Source of the DNA: JBARKJ01 sp963698885
GTDB taxonomy: Bacteria > Nitrospirota > JACRHJ01
Length of the DNA stretch: 64,000 nt
Direction: 5' to 3'
Assembly: GCA_963698885.1 (NCBI GenBank)
Contig: CAVOSJ010000003.1
Location: 62,001 to 126,000, forward strand
Part shown: positions 1 to 7,808 of the stretch, one piece after another
Position numbering within the stretch: the stretch's first letter is position 1
How the letters are laid out: each line of letters opens with the position of its first letter
The notes under the pieces: model-generated
What the model was told of the DNA's origin: nothing
The model's input: the letters and a program-made list of their open reading frames with translations, nothing else
Database searches by the model: none
Program-made: the position numbers and the translations under genes

Positions 1-117
1 AAAAATAAAAGGGTAACGAGGAATGATAATTCCACTACGTGCTCCTTTCTAAGGCCGCTCTGTTTTGTTTGCGTATGAGGTCTTACCGGGCAGCAGGCGG
101 GCGCGGGCAGGCTTTCT

Positions 118-402
118 TTATGTTCTTTCGCGAGCGCCGCGAGGATATCCAGCACACTGCGGGTCTTTAAGGAAATAACAGCGAAGTTTTCCGTCCACAT
201 AGAAGTCCACGAGGCCCGCACGCCTGAGCATTGACAGGTGCTGGGAAATATTCGACTGGCCCGTACCCAGAATTTCCTCCATGTCGGAGACGCAGAGCAC
301 GTCGTTTTCCAATTTCTTTAATATCTCCAGGCGGTAATGATGGGCCATGACCTTCAGCAACTCGGCCATTTTTTTATACTGTATTGAATTTCCCCTCCAC
401 AA
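118..402 (-). CDS. ArsR-family winged-helix repressor
   Basis: This is a small ArsR/SmtB-type DNA-binding repressor of up to 94 residues. The core winged helix is clear: a helix with MAELLKVMAHHYRLEIL, then a recognition region with TGQSNISQHLSMLRRAGLV and a wing ending in YFLKD. Cysteines lie in the VLCVSD helix (the place of the first ArsR metal cysteine) and at RCYFLKDPQC near the C-terminus. This spacing resembles dithiol or persulfide sensors more than classical arsenic sensors; that is inference. The start is uncertain: TTG at 402 has no Shine-Dalgarno, ATG at 369 lies 22 nt from the only GGAGGGG, and that GGAGGGG is ideally spaced only for an ATA codon at 384. The gene is divergent from the redox operon at 570 and probably represses itself and that operon. 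Confidence 0.85.
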   Translation of the reverse strand: MWRGNSIQYKKMAELLKVMAHHYRLEILKKLENDVLCVSDMEEILGTGQSNISQHLSMLRRAGLVDFYVDGKLRCYFLKDPQCAGYPRGARERT

Positions 403-410
403 TGAATAGG

Positions 411-432
411 CATATCATAATATGATGATATG
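411..432. promoter_or_regulatory. Inverted repeat, likely ArsR operator
   Basis: CATATCAT (411-418) and ATGATATG (425-432) form a perfect 8-bp inverted repeat, with a second nested palindrome TCATA-A-TATGA at 415-425. The repeat covers about +1 to +21 of the predicted arsR transcript, so binding would block arsR transcription. AT-rich interrupted palindromes of this kind are typical ArsR/SmtB operators. Autoregulation is inferred. Confidence 0.6.
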
Positions 433-438
433 ACGATA

Positions 439-467
439 AGATTAGAGGAGCAGGCTGAGTTTGTCAA
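439..467 (-). promoter_or_regulatory. arsR promoter
   Basis: On the minus strand, a perfect -35 TTGACA (467-462) is followed by 17 nt and a weak -10 TAATCT (444-439). The predicted start of transcription near 432 abuts the inverted repeat at 411-432. Confidence 0.5.
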
Positions 468-518
468 GAAAAATTCCTTGACTCAAACAACAATTATCAG
501 GGAATCTAAATTTGTCGC

Positions 519-562
519 TTGACAAGTAGTGAGCATATGTTCATAATTACTTGGATAGGAGG
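519..562 (+). promoter_or_regulatory. Promoter and ribosome-binding site of the redox operon
   Basis: TTGACA (519-524), 17 nt, CATAAT (542-547) form a good sigma-70 promoter. AGGAGG at 557-562 lies 7 nt before a TTG codon at 570. Because the -35 box starts at 519, any longer reading frame beginning there would start upstream of its own promoter. This fixes the gene start at TTG 570. Confidence 0.65.
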
Positions 563-569
563 TAGGGAT

Positions 570-1265
570 TTGAGACCTAAATCTTGCAGGACGGTTGGAG
601 TACAACCCGGCGTAACATACTTCAAGCCGCGAGGCGTCCCGCTGTCAGACCTCGAAGAAGCGGTCCTGGCGGTGGACGAGTTTGAAGCGATAAAGCTTGC
701 CGACCACGACGGGCTTTACCAGGAAGAGGCCGCCGTCAGGATGAATATATCACGCCCTACTTTCAGCCGGATAATAGATTCAGCTCACAGGAAAATAGCC
801 GATGCGCTCGTGCATGGCAAGGCTTTAAAAATCGAGGGAGGCAGGGTCGAGATAGCCTCAAATGTAAAACCGGCAACACAACGAGGAGGAAAAATGAACA
901 TTGCGGTATCCACCACCGACGGAAAGACGATCTGCGGCCACCTTGGAAAGTGCAAGGACTTCATTATCTATGAAACCGACGGCAAGGAAGTAATAAGAAA
1001 AAGCCTTCTAAAATCGGGCGGCGCCTGTCCCGGGCACGGCGATCACGGTGATAGCGGGGGGCACGTGCACAACGTCAGTCCCTTCGCCGGCTGCCACGCC
1101 GTAATTACGCAGGGCATGGGGCAGGGGATGCTCAACGGCCTCGTGCAGGCGGGCATCCAGCCTGTAATAACCGACCAGACCGACCCGGATACCGCTATAG
1201 CGAACTTCCTGAGTGGCGAGCTGTCCGGCACGGCGAAATCCACCTGCTCCTGCGGCGAGCATTGA
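570..1265 (+). CDS. DUF134 HTH protein fused to NifX/NafY-like domain
   Basis: Residues 1-100 are a DUF134 domain: the start LRPKSCR, then YFKPRGVPLSDLEEAVLAVD and a sigma-like helix-turn-helix near YQEEAAVRMNISRPTFSRII. From residue 109 (ATG at 894) a dinitrogenase iron-molybdenum cofactor/NifX-like domain follows (MNIAVSTTDGKTICGHLGKC), with a Cys/His-rich loop CPGHGDHGDSGGHVH and a CSCGEH tail that could bind metal. Internal ATG 894 has its own AGGAGG at 884-889, so a separate short product is possible. The start is TTG 570, set by the Shine-Dalgarno and by the usual DUF134 beginning (M-x-RPK). It is first in a probable operon with DsrE, OsmC and a Tat redox protein. The function of such fusions is not established; metal or redox sensing is inference. 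Confidence 0.85.
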   Translation: MRPKSCRTVGVQPGVTYFKPRGVPLSDLEEAVLAVDEFEAIKLADHDGLYQEEAAVRMNISRPTFSRIIDSAHRKIADALVHGKALKIEGGRVEIASNVKPATQRGGKMNIAVSTTDGKTICGHLGKCKDFIIYETDGKEVIRKSLLKSGGACPGHGDHGDSGGHVHNVSPFAGCHAVITQGMGQGMLNGLVQAGIQPVITDQTDPDTAIANFLSGELSGTAKSTCSCGEH

Positions 1266-1331
1266 TCTGCCAACCGTAAAAAAAGTAACTTCAATCAGAA
1301 AGCAACTTTACAGAGAAAAGGAGATAGAAGA

Positions 1332-1691
1332 ATGACCGACAAACTGGTGATAGTGCTCTCGCACGGTACGGACAACCCCAACAAATCCACAAGGGCCCTG
1401 CATCTGGCGAAAGTGGCGAAGGAAAACGGCAAGGACGTTAAGATGTTTCTGCTGGACGACGCCGTATTCATTGCCAAGAAAGGCGTTACCGACAACCTCC
1501 GCTCTGCGACCGGGGACATAGCGGCCGACCTCATGACATTTCTGGAGGATTTCGAGGTGCCGATTTATGCCTGCACGCCATGTGCAAAGGCCAGAGACTT
1601 AAAGGAGTCGGACTTCGTTAAAAACGCCAAGATGGAGCCGGGCACGACTCTGATAAAAATGACTTCCGACCACGCCATTATAAGCCTGTGA
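1332..1691 (+). CDS. DsrE/DsrF-like sulfur-relay family protein
   Basis: This 119-residue cytoplasmic protein has the DsrE-like fold signature: LVIVLSHGTDNPNKSTRAL at the N-terminus, VKMFLLDDAVFIAKKG in the middle, and a CxxC at C81/C84 (ACTPCAKAR). DsrE-family proteins carry persulfide sulfur between partners, usually on a conserved cysteine. The pair of cysteines here fits a sulfur carrier, but the substrate is unknown. AGGAG lies a few nt before ATG 1332. It sits between the DUF134-NifX fusion and an OsmC-like protein, a context that points to thiol or persulfide handling. Confidence 0.85.
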   Translation: MTDKLVIVLSHGTDNPNKSTRALHLAKVAKENGKDVKMFLLDDAVFIAKKGVTDNLRSATGDIAADLMTFLEDFEVPIYACTPCAKARDLKESDFVKNAKMEPGTTLIKMTSDHAIISL

Positions 1692-1723
1692 GCTGACAGT
1701 GAATGGATGCGCAGGAGGGGGAT

Positions 1724-2189
1724 ATGGAACCAAAGGTCGAAATAGACCTGCAAGGGTATAAAGAAAAGGCCAAGACGGACATGAAGGGCTTTCTCTTCTG
1801 GGAGAAGGACCTGCTGTTCAGGGGGATGACGCAGTCGGGTTATGAAATTGAGTTCGACGCGGCAGTGCAATGGGGGTGCATGCCGACAGAATCCCTAATG
1901 CTGTCGCTGGCCGGCTGCATGGGCATCGACGCGGTAAGTTTCCTGCAAAAGATGAAGGTCGAGCTTCATAAGTTCAAGATGGATATAGACGGCCTGAGGA
2001 ACCCCGCGCCTCCGCAGTATTTCAAGGAAATCACGATGCACCTCCACTTCACCGGAAAGGGCATTAAAGGAAAAGCAGGTGGAGCGCGCCATCGCCCTGT
2101 CTCAGGACAAGTACTGCTCCGTGTACCATTCATTGAGAAAAGACCTGAAAGTAAATGTCGGCTATACAATTACGGATATAGTCGATTGA
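1724..2189 (+). CDS. OsmC-like redox protein (frameshift near 2070)
   Basis: OsmC/Ohr-family protein of about 154 residues, with the two expected cysteines C52 (QWGCMP) and C65 (LAGCMG) that in the family reduce hydroperoxides or handle low-molecular-weight thiols and sulfur. The reading frame breaks at about 2065-2072 in GIKGKA. Shifting by one base restores the normal family end (KQVERAIALSQDKYCSVYH to GYTITDIVD) with a stop at 2187-2189. Start ATG 1724 is chosen over ATG 1703 because AGGAGG directly precedes it at normal spacing. A single-base sequencing indel is the likely cause of the break. Confidence 0.8.
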
Positions 2190-2304
2190 GCCGCGCAAAG
2201 TCCGCCGGTTTATAGCGATAAAAGGGAGTGCCCAAAAGCATCAGGGAAAGTTTTAGAGACATGCAGTAATCGCAAACTCTGCTTTGAAACGGAGGACACC
2301 GCAA

Positions 2305-3090
2305 ATGGATAAAAAAGGGATATCCAGACGTGGACTGCTTGCCGGTGCTGGCATGCTTGCGGCTGGGACAGCGCTTTCCGCCGGTGCGATGGGTTTTCTG
2401 ACTGATGCCGAGGCGAAGACCCAGGCGGCGCCAACGTGGCCGTGGCCGTATGTGAAACTGGACCCTGGCGAGACCGCCGAAATCGCTTATAAAGAATGGT
2501 ACAGGCTTTACTGCGGCGGAGCGGTAATAAGCAGCGTGTTCGGCCAGCTCAAGGAAAAGGTGGGAGAACCATATGCGTCGTTCCCGACGGATGCATTTAT
2601 CTTCCTTGAGGGAGGCATATCGGGATGGGGGACGGTATGCGGCTCGAATGCGGGTGCGAACGTTGTAGCAAACGTGATTATCGGCCCGAAACTTTTCGGC
2701 GACGGCATGTTGATGGGAAGCGAGATAATGCAGTGGTATTCCGATACGGCGATGCCTGTATTCCTCCCGAAAGAGCCAAAGGTAAAGTCCGAGATAATAA
2801 AGACCACCAGCGACTCTCCGCTCTGCCATATCTCCGTGGGGAGATGGATGAAGGCTTCCGGCAAGGGCCTGACAAGCCCGGAGAGAAGGGACAGGTGCGC
2901 AAGGGTAACGGCAAGCGTCGCCTATCACCTCGTGGAGCTTTTAAACAACTGGAAAGACGGACAGTATTATACGGTCGGCGAAATACCTTCCGAGTGCGGC
3001 ATAACGGCACAGCATAACTGCACGGACTGCCACGGTGACAAAATTCCGCCGATCCCCCCGTCAATCACGCCTCTATCTTCAAAAAAGTAA
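2305..3090 (+). CDS. Tat-exported C_GCAxxG_C_C family redox protein with heme motif
   Basis: 261 residues beginning with a twin-arginine signal (SRRGLLAGAG, then a hydrophobic stretch and AEA). The body resembles the C_GCAxxG_C_C family, which includes split-Soret cytochromes: C70 (LYCGGAV), C112 (VCGSNAGAN), later single cysteines (SPLCH, RDRC, SECG), and a C-terminal CTDCH that would bind one c-type heme. Tat export implies a cofactor inserted before export, and c-heme attachment would occur in the periplasm. Start ATG 2305 has GGAGG 9 nt upstream. It is last in the operon and is followed by a terminator. It probably acts as a periplasmic electron-transfer protein; partner unknown. Confidence 0.75.
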   Translation: MDKKGISRRGLLAGAGMLAAGTALSAGAMGFLTDAEAKTQAAPTWPWPYVKLDPGETAEIAYKEWYRLYCGGAVISSVFGQLKEKVGEPYASFPTDAFIFLEGGISGWGTVCGSNAGANVVANVIIGPKLFGDGMLMGSEIMQWYSDTAMPVFLPKEPKVKSEIIKTTSDSPLCHISVGRWMKASGKGLTSPERRDRCARVTASVAYHLVELLNNWKDGQYYTVGEIPSECGITAQHNCTDCHGDKIPPIPPSITPLSSKK

Positions 3091-3099
3091 ACTTTCAGG

Positions 3100-3133
3100 G
3101 CCGCTTGCATAAAATGTGAGCGGCTTTTTTATT
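3100..3133 (+). terminator. Rho-independent terminator of the redox operon
   Basis: GCCGCT (3100-3105) pairs with AGCGGC (3119-3124), followed by a T-rich run from 3125. It lies 10 nt after the stop of the Tat-exported protein. Confidence 0.75.
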
Positions 3134-3208
3134 TATCCTTGACAAGAAAGCGATTTCATGAGAAAGTTTATCTATAATAATTACTGCTACTATTGAACGG
3201 AGGTATGC

Positions 3209-3385
3209 ATGAGTTCAGCGCAAAGTGATTTAAACCTTAGAGTAAAGTTAAAGAGGAGGGTGTATCCGGTCGGACGGCTCGGTGCGCACATCAAGCATGG
3301 GATGAACTGTACTTTCAGAGCCTTTTTCCAGGAGTATGACAGGGTGGGGTTGCCGCGTGTCGGAGCGGCTTCTATAAGGCCGTAA
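3209..3385 (+). CDS. Orphan small ORF, 58 codons
   Basis: ATG 3209 follows GGAGG (3199-3203) with 5-nt spacing and is preceded by a TATAAT at 3173-3178, although the TTGACA at 3139 is too far from it for a standard promoter. The product would be basic (RVKLKRRVYPVGRLGAHIKH) and then FRAFFQEYDRVGLPRVG. I do not recognise a family. The unit is closed by a strong terminator at 3414-3445, so either a small protein or a short RNA could be made. It is flanked on both sides by terminators, which suggests an independent transcription unit. Confidence 0.4.
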   Translation: MSSAQSDLNLRVKLKRRVYPVGRLGAHIKHGMNCTFRAFFQEYDRVGLPRVGAASIRP

Positions 3386-3413
3386 AGATAACAGACAGGT
3401 TTCGTCATGAAAT

Positions 3414-3445
3414 GGGGGTTACGGCATGTGCCGTAACCCCCTTTT
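3414..3445 (+). terminator. Strong terminator, long GC stem
   Basis: 3414-3426 and 3429-3441 are perfect inverted repeats of 13 bases (GGGGGTTACGGCA arm) followed by TTTT. Its GGTTACG arm resembles two other terminators in the window, at 26593 and 41540. Confidence 0.85.
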
Positions 3446-3467
3446 AATTTTTGCGGATGATTTTTTC

Positions 3468-3497
3468 TTGACAGGGCGGCTCTCCATGTGGTATTGA
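3468..3497 (+). promoter_or_regulatory. Probable porin promoter
   Basis: TTGACA at 3468-3473 followed at 17-18 nt by GTATTGA (3491-3497). It lies about 130 nt upstream of the porin start. A 15-codon ORF (ATG 3582, stop TGA 3628-3630) lies between and overlaps the porin GTG by GTGA. Confidence 0.45.
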
Positions 3498-3626
3498 TAT
3501 TGCAATTCAATTTCATTTATTTTCGGGACGCGAACGACAGGCCACTTCGGAGCGCCCATAACCTGCCTTCTAACGGGGCCGCATGAAACAGAAATATTTA
3601 GCTATCGCAAATGCCCTCACCGGCGA

Positions 3627-4972
3627 GTGAAGAAAATTCTGCCGTGTTTCCTGTTGATAATATTTTCCGCATTGTCGTGCTCTGTAGGGTCGGCGGAAGA
3701 AGGCGCGGCTTTAGATACCATGGCTTTAGAGTCCATGGAACGTATGCCGGCCAACCCTGAGACGGGTCAGCAGCCTTTCCTGGTAAAGGCGGGCGTGAAC
3801 GGCTTTATAAGAGGGGAGGGCGCGGGCAACTTCAGGCTCCCCGTATTCAGCTACGACCCGGGCCATGCCGAGGGCCGCGTCGTGTACTGCATCAAGCCTT
3901 ACGCATACTGGCACCCCACCGATTATCTTGATATACACGTCGAGGGGCAGGGGTATGGTTTTTCCGGGAGCACCCAGGAAACGGGAACGTTCAACCTCTA
4001 CCAGGGGTTCATCGAGGCAAAGCTCCCGAACAGGGACTGGCTCGCGCTGAAGGTCGGGAGGCAGGAGTTCAGCTACGGGAGCGGGTTCATCCTCAGCCCG
4101 AATCTGTTTTTTAGGGGGCTTGTGTTCGACGCGGCCAGGTTCAGGGTGAAGCCGGCATCGATCTTCACGATAGACTTCCTGGGCGGGTTTTACGGGCGGT
4201 TTCAATAACGGTCTAAAGGGGAATATAGAGGGAGTGTACGCGACCTGCGCCCCAGGCGGCGCAAATGCCGTAGAGGCCTACTTCTTACGGGACACCGGCT
4301 CGCCAGTACATCATTCCGGCGAGTATCGGGACATCTGGGGACTGCGCGGCACAGCCAAAGTCGGGCCCGTTGCGCTTGAACTTGAGCCTGTATACGAGTC
4401 GGGCAAGGTGTTCAACCCAAGGACTCTAAAAAACGACAACGTCGGCGCGTACGGCGGACATGCAGACTTAACGTACGAGGCCGAACTGGCGGGGTTCCAT
4501 AACAAGTTCATCGCCAGCTATGCGATGGGTTCTGGCAGCCGCAGCGCTGCTGCCGGGACAAACCTCGGCAAGGAATTCAAGAACCCGAATAACTACACTT
4601 ACCTGGTAGGGGATATGACCGTGGTGGCGATTTTCCGGGATAAATGTCGGCGGCCGTCACGCGAGCGGCATACAGGCCTATAACATGGCCTGGAGCGTAG
4701 ACATCAGAAAGGACCTGGCCTTCTCAGCCACCGGCCACTACTTCCTCGCAAACGATACGACGGAAAACTTAAGCAGGCGCCTCGGGCTGGAGACGGACTT
4801 CACTGTTACCTACACTATCAACAAGGAACTCTCGCTCATCGTCGGGTATGACCGCTTCTTCACCGGCGGGTTCTTCCGCGGGGCCTCGGGCACGGCCGGC
4901 GAGATAGATTACGGGTTCGCCATGCTCAATTTCGATTTCAACGTCACCAAACTTAAAAGCCCAAAAAATTAA
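3627..4972 (+). CDS. Alginate-export-type outer membrane porin (two frameshifts)
   Basis: The N-terminal signal peptide (KKILPCFLLIIFSALS, cleavage near VGSA) is followed by alternating beta-strand sequence typical of an AlgE-like 'alginate export' barrel: GQGYGFSG, YQGFIEAKLPNRDWLALKVG RQEFSYGSGF, LELEPVYESGK and the closing strand FAMLNFDFNV. The frame changes near 4190 (GGFYG into GGFNNGLKGN) and near 4625 (into GINVGGRHASG); joining the three pieces gives about 448 residues, normal for the family. The start is GTG 3627, with no strong Shine-Dalgarno but coupled to a 15-codon upstream ORF. The substrate is unknown; nearness to the polysaccharide operon makes polysaccharide or carbohydrate export possible. 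Confidence 0.7.
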
Positions 4973-5042
4973 AAAGCCTAAAGTGGATTGCCCCTTCCGC
5001 CTCCACTGCTTCAAGTCTTTATTCGATGAGATTCAATGCTAC

Positions 5043-5102
5043 TTGCCAACAAACAAATATTTTGTTATATTGAGGATAACAAATAAATATTTTGTTATAT
5101 TG
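5043..5102 (+). promoter_or_regulatory. EPS operon promoter with two exact 18-bp repeats
   Basis: TTGCCA (5043-5048), 17 nt, TATATT (5066-5071) form a promoter. The 18-mer AAATATTTTGTTATATTG occurs exactly at 5055-5072 and again at 5085-5102, 30 bp apart, about three helical turns. The first copy covers the -10 box. Each copy contains the AAATATTT palindrome and a partial AACAAA/TTTGTT symmetry. This arrangement suits cooperative binding of a regulator; the regulator is unknown. Confidence 0.55.
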
Positions 5103-5224
5103 CGACCAACACCCAAGTCTTTTAACACCACAAGAAGTTCAGATTTTTCCCAGCACTATCTCCGCTAATTGTTAGGCACAAATCTATTTCTTTTCGAAGG
5201 CTGATAAAAGGAGACAATCTTTCC

Positions 5225-6289
5225 ATGTTTCATGGCAAGAACGAATTCTTAAACATGCTCTGCCTGGAGAGAAAAAGGACGGAGCGCTCGCGCAGGCAAT
5301 TTTGTCTGATGCTCCTTAACCTGGAGAAGTTTCGTCAATTGACTGAAAGGCGTCAGGTAGCGCAGAAGATAAAGCATTTACTTGAATCTTTCACGAGAGA
5401 GGTCGATATCAAGGGCTGGTACGATTCCGACTCCGTCGCCGGAGTCATCTTTACCGAGACCGACCGGACCCGCGCGCAGTACATCGAACATAAGCTGCGC
5501 CAGAACATGGAAAAAGTCCTTCATAAAGAAAAATCGGATAATGTCATCATTTCCATCCATGTCTTCCCCGACGAAGAACGCGGAAAAAAATCGGACGATG
5601 CATCGGATTTAATGCTCTACCCGGACTTGGTAAAGCAAAATCCCCGTCAGGCGGCGCATCTGTTAAAACGGATAATAGATGTTGCCGGCAGCGTCATCGG
5701 GTTGGCCGTCCTCTCGCCTTTTTTTCTTATAATTTCTCTTCTCGTCAAGATTTCTTCAAAAGGGCCGGTCTTCTTCAGGCAGGAAAGGATAGGCCGGTGC
5801 GGGAAAAAATTCGTTTTCATCAAGTTCAGGACGATGCTTACGGATAATGACCCGGGCATACACAAAAAGTTCGTAACGGATTTTATCCGCGACCGGGACG
5901 GCTGCCATGCACAGGATGGGGAAGGGCAGAAAATTTACAAAATAAAAAGAGACCCCAGGGTCACGCCGCTGGGGCGGGTCCTGCGGAAGGCCAGCATAGA
6001 TGAACTCCCCCAGCTCTACAACGTCCTGAAAGGGGAGATGTCGCTCGTGGGGCCCAGGCCGCCTATCCCGTATGAGTTCGATGCATACGATGTCTGGCAC
6101 AAACGGCGCGTAATGGAGATAAAACCGGGGATTACGGGCTTATGGCAGGTCGGCGGACGGAGCAGGACCACCTTCGATGAGATGGTGCGGCTTGATATCC
6201 AGTACCTGAAAGAGTGGTCGATATGGCTGGATATCAAGATACTTCTAAAGACGCCCCTGGCGGTGATGTTTGCCGGGGGGGCATATTAG
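5225..6289 (+). CDS. Priming sugar transferase with degenerate GGDEF-like N-terminus
   Basis: The C-terminal ~200 residues are a bacterial sugar transferase (WcaJ/WbaP type, polyprenyl-phosphate hexose-1-phosphate transferase). A membrane helix (IDVAGSVIGLAVLSPFFLI) precedes the motifs KGPVFFRQERIG, FIKFRTM, DELPQLYNVLKGEMSLVGPR and KPGITGLWQV. It starts exopolysaccharide assembly on undecaprenyl phosphate at the inner membrane. The N-terminal ~130 residues look like a degenerate GGDEF fold: FCLMLLNLEKF, then REVDIKGWYDSDSVAGVIFT, where YDSDSVA stands where RYGGDEF is expected. It would not make c-di-GMP, but could sense nucleotide. ATG 5225 follows AAGGAGA. First gene of the EPS operon. Confidence 0.88.
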   Translation: MFHGKNEFLNMLCLERKRTERSRRQFCLMLLNLEKFRQLTERRQVAQKIKHLLESFTREVDIKGWYDSDSVAGVIFTETDRTRAQYIEHKLRQNMEKVLHKEKSDNVIISIHVFPDEERGKKSDDASDLMLYPDLVKQNPRQAAHLLKRIIDVAGSVIGLAVLSPFFLIISLLVKISSKGPVFFRQERIGRCGKKFVFIKFRTMLTDNDPGIHKKFVTDFIRDRDGCHAQDGEGQKIYKIKRDPRVTPLGRVLRKASIDELPQLYNVLKGEMSLVGPRPPIPYEFDAYDVWHKRRVMEIKPGITGLWQVGGRSRTTFDEMVRLDIQYLKEWSIWLDIKILLKTPLAVMFAGGAY

Positions 6290-6327
6290 GATTTGTACGG
6301 TTGATTAAGCCGATGGGAGGAAAGTCT

Positions 6328-7331
6328 ATGGTTAATATCGGCGTGATAGGGTACGGATACTGGGGCCCGAACATCGTCAGGAATTTCAACGGCGCCGAGG
6401 GCGCCAGGGTCGTCTCTATCTGCGACAAGAGCCAGGCCGCGCTTAACCGCGCCGGGAAAATGTATCCGGGCATCGACATAACGCGGGAGTACCTTGAAAT
6501 CCTGACTTCGAAGAATATCGACGCGGCCGCGATAATCACTCCGGTCTCGACGCATTTCGCGCTGGCCAAGACGGCCTTTAGAAAACGGGAAAAATATATT
6601 TGTCGAAAAGCCGTTCACCGCCACGGCGGCGCAGGCCGACGAACTGATAGACCTGGCTGAAAAAAAGGGCCTCAAGATAATGGTGGACCATACGTTCATC
6701 TTTACGGACGCCGTGCGGAAAATCAAGGATATCACGGATGAAAATAAACTGGGCGCCCCTTTACTATTACGATTCGACGAGGGTCAACCTGGGGCTCTTC
6801 CAGAATGACGTGAACGTCATCTGGGACCTTGCGCCCCATGATTTCGCGATAATGGATTATCTGGTCAAGGAGAAACCTTCCGCCGTATCGGCGTCCGGCA
6901 AGGCGCATGTCAACGGGAGGGAAGATACCGCCTACGTTACCGTCTATTTTACGAACAACATGATAGCGCACTTCAACGTCAACTGGCTGTCGCCCGTAAA
7001 GCTCAGGACCGTCCTCATCGGCGGAGAGAAAAGGATGCTGGTCTGGAACGACCTGGAAGCGGACGAGAAGATAAAAATTTATGACAAGGGGGTCGATGTC
7101 GAGACTAAAGAAGGGATATACGAGAGACTGGTAAGCTACCGGTCGGGGGATATTTCGGTGCCGAGGATAAACCAGGTAGAGGCGCTCAAGGTGGAGACGG
7201 AATATTTTATCGAATGCATAAACTGCGACAAGACCCCCATAAACGACGGACATTCCGGCCTCAGAGTCGTGAAGCTGCTTGAGGCGTGCGATCAATCCTT
7301 GAAAAGTAACGGGGCCATGGTGAATATATGA
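6328..7331 (+). CDS. Gfo/Idh/MocA-family dehydrogenase (WbpB-like; frameshift)
   Basis: An NAD-dependent sugar dehydrogenase with the N-terminal Rossmann motif VIGYGYWGPNIVRNF, the typical VEKPFT region and the C-terminal Gfo/Idh fold (IWDLAPHDFAIM). It is followed by a hexapeptide acetyltransferase and a DegT/AHBA aminotransferase, the same trio as WbpB/WbpD/WbpE, which makes 2,3-diacetamido-uronic acid nucleotide sugars. By that context it probably oxidises position 3 of UDP-GlcNAcA. Start ATG 6328 has GGGAGG at normal spacing. The frame breaks near 6578-6590 (A-rich), after which NGKNIFVEKPF reads correctly. About 334 residues after repair. Confidence 0.85.
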
Positions 7332-7808
7332 AGTACCTGTCCATAGAAAAAGATGTCCACATAGGGGAGAACGTAAAACTTGCGGAGTTTATCAACCTGT
7401 ACGGATGTTTTATCGACGACAACACCAGGATAGGGGCCTTCGTGGAGATTCAGAAAAACGCGAGGGTAGGGAAAAACTGCAAGATTTCAAGCCATACCTT
7501 CATCTGTGAAGGCGTCACCATTGAGGACGGCGTCTTCGTAGGCCATAACGTAACCTTCATCAACGACAAGTTTCCCCGTGCGACAAACCAGGACAGGCGG
7601 GTTAAAGACCGAAGCCGATTGGAAGGTGGAGCCTACGCTTGTAAAGAAAGGCGCCTCGATAGGTTCGGGCGCGACGATACTCGGCAATCTGGTCATCGGA
7701 GAGAACGCTATTGTCGGAGCAGGCAGCACCGTTACCAGCGACGTCCCGCCTTATTCCATAGTGGCCGGTAATCCGGCCAGATACATAAGGAAAATAAACC
7801 ATGAATAG
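7328..7808 (+). CDS. Hexapeptide-repeat N-acetyltransferase (WbpD-like; frameshift)
   Basis: Left-handed beta-helix acetyltransferase of about 160 residues. Isoleucine/valine-rich hexapeptide repeats are visible (IGENVKLAEFINLYG, IGAFVEIQKNARVGKNCKI, IGSGATILGNLVIGENAIV). It ends with the common IVAGNPARYIRK motif. The frame changes near 7583-7600, between FINDKFPRATN and TEADWKVEPTLVKKG. The start overlaps the dehydrogenase stop (ATGA) and the end overlaps the aminotransferase start. It probably acetylates the 3-amino sugar made by the neighbouring aminotransferase. Confidence 0.85.

Noticed and set aside
1..117. Possible gene or RNA at the left edge
   Set aside because: No start signal, hairpin or motif I can support in 1-117.
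3139..3178. TTGACA at 3139 with TATAAT at 3173 as one promoter
   Set aside because: The spacing is 28 nt, too long for sigma-70.
5051..5102. The AT-rich tandem 18-mers as a CRISPR or origin repeat
   Set aside because: Only two copies, no variable spacers, and they lie on a promoter.
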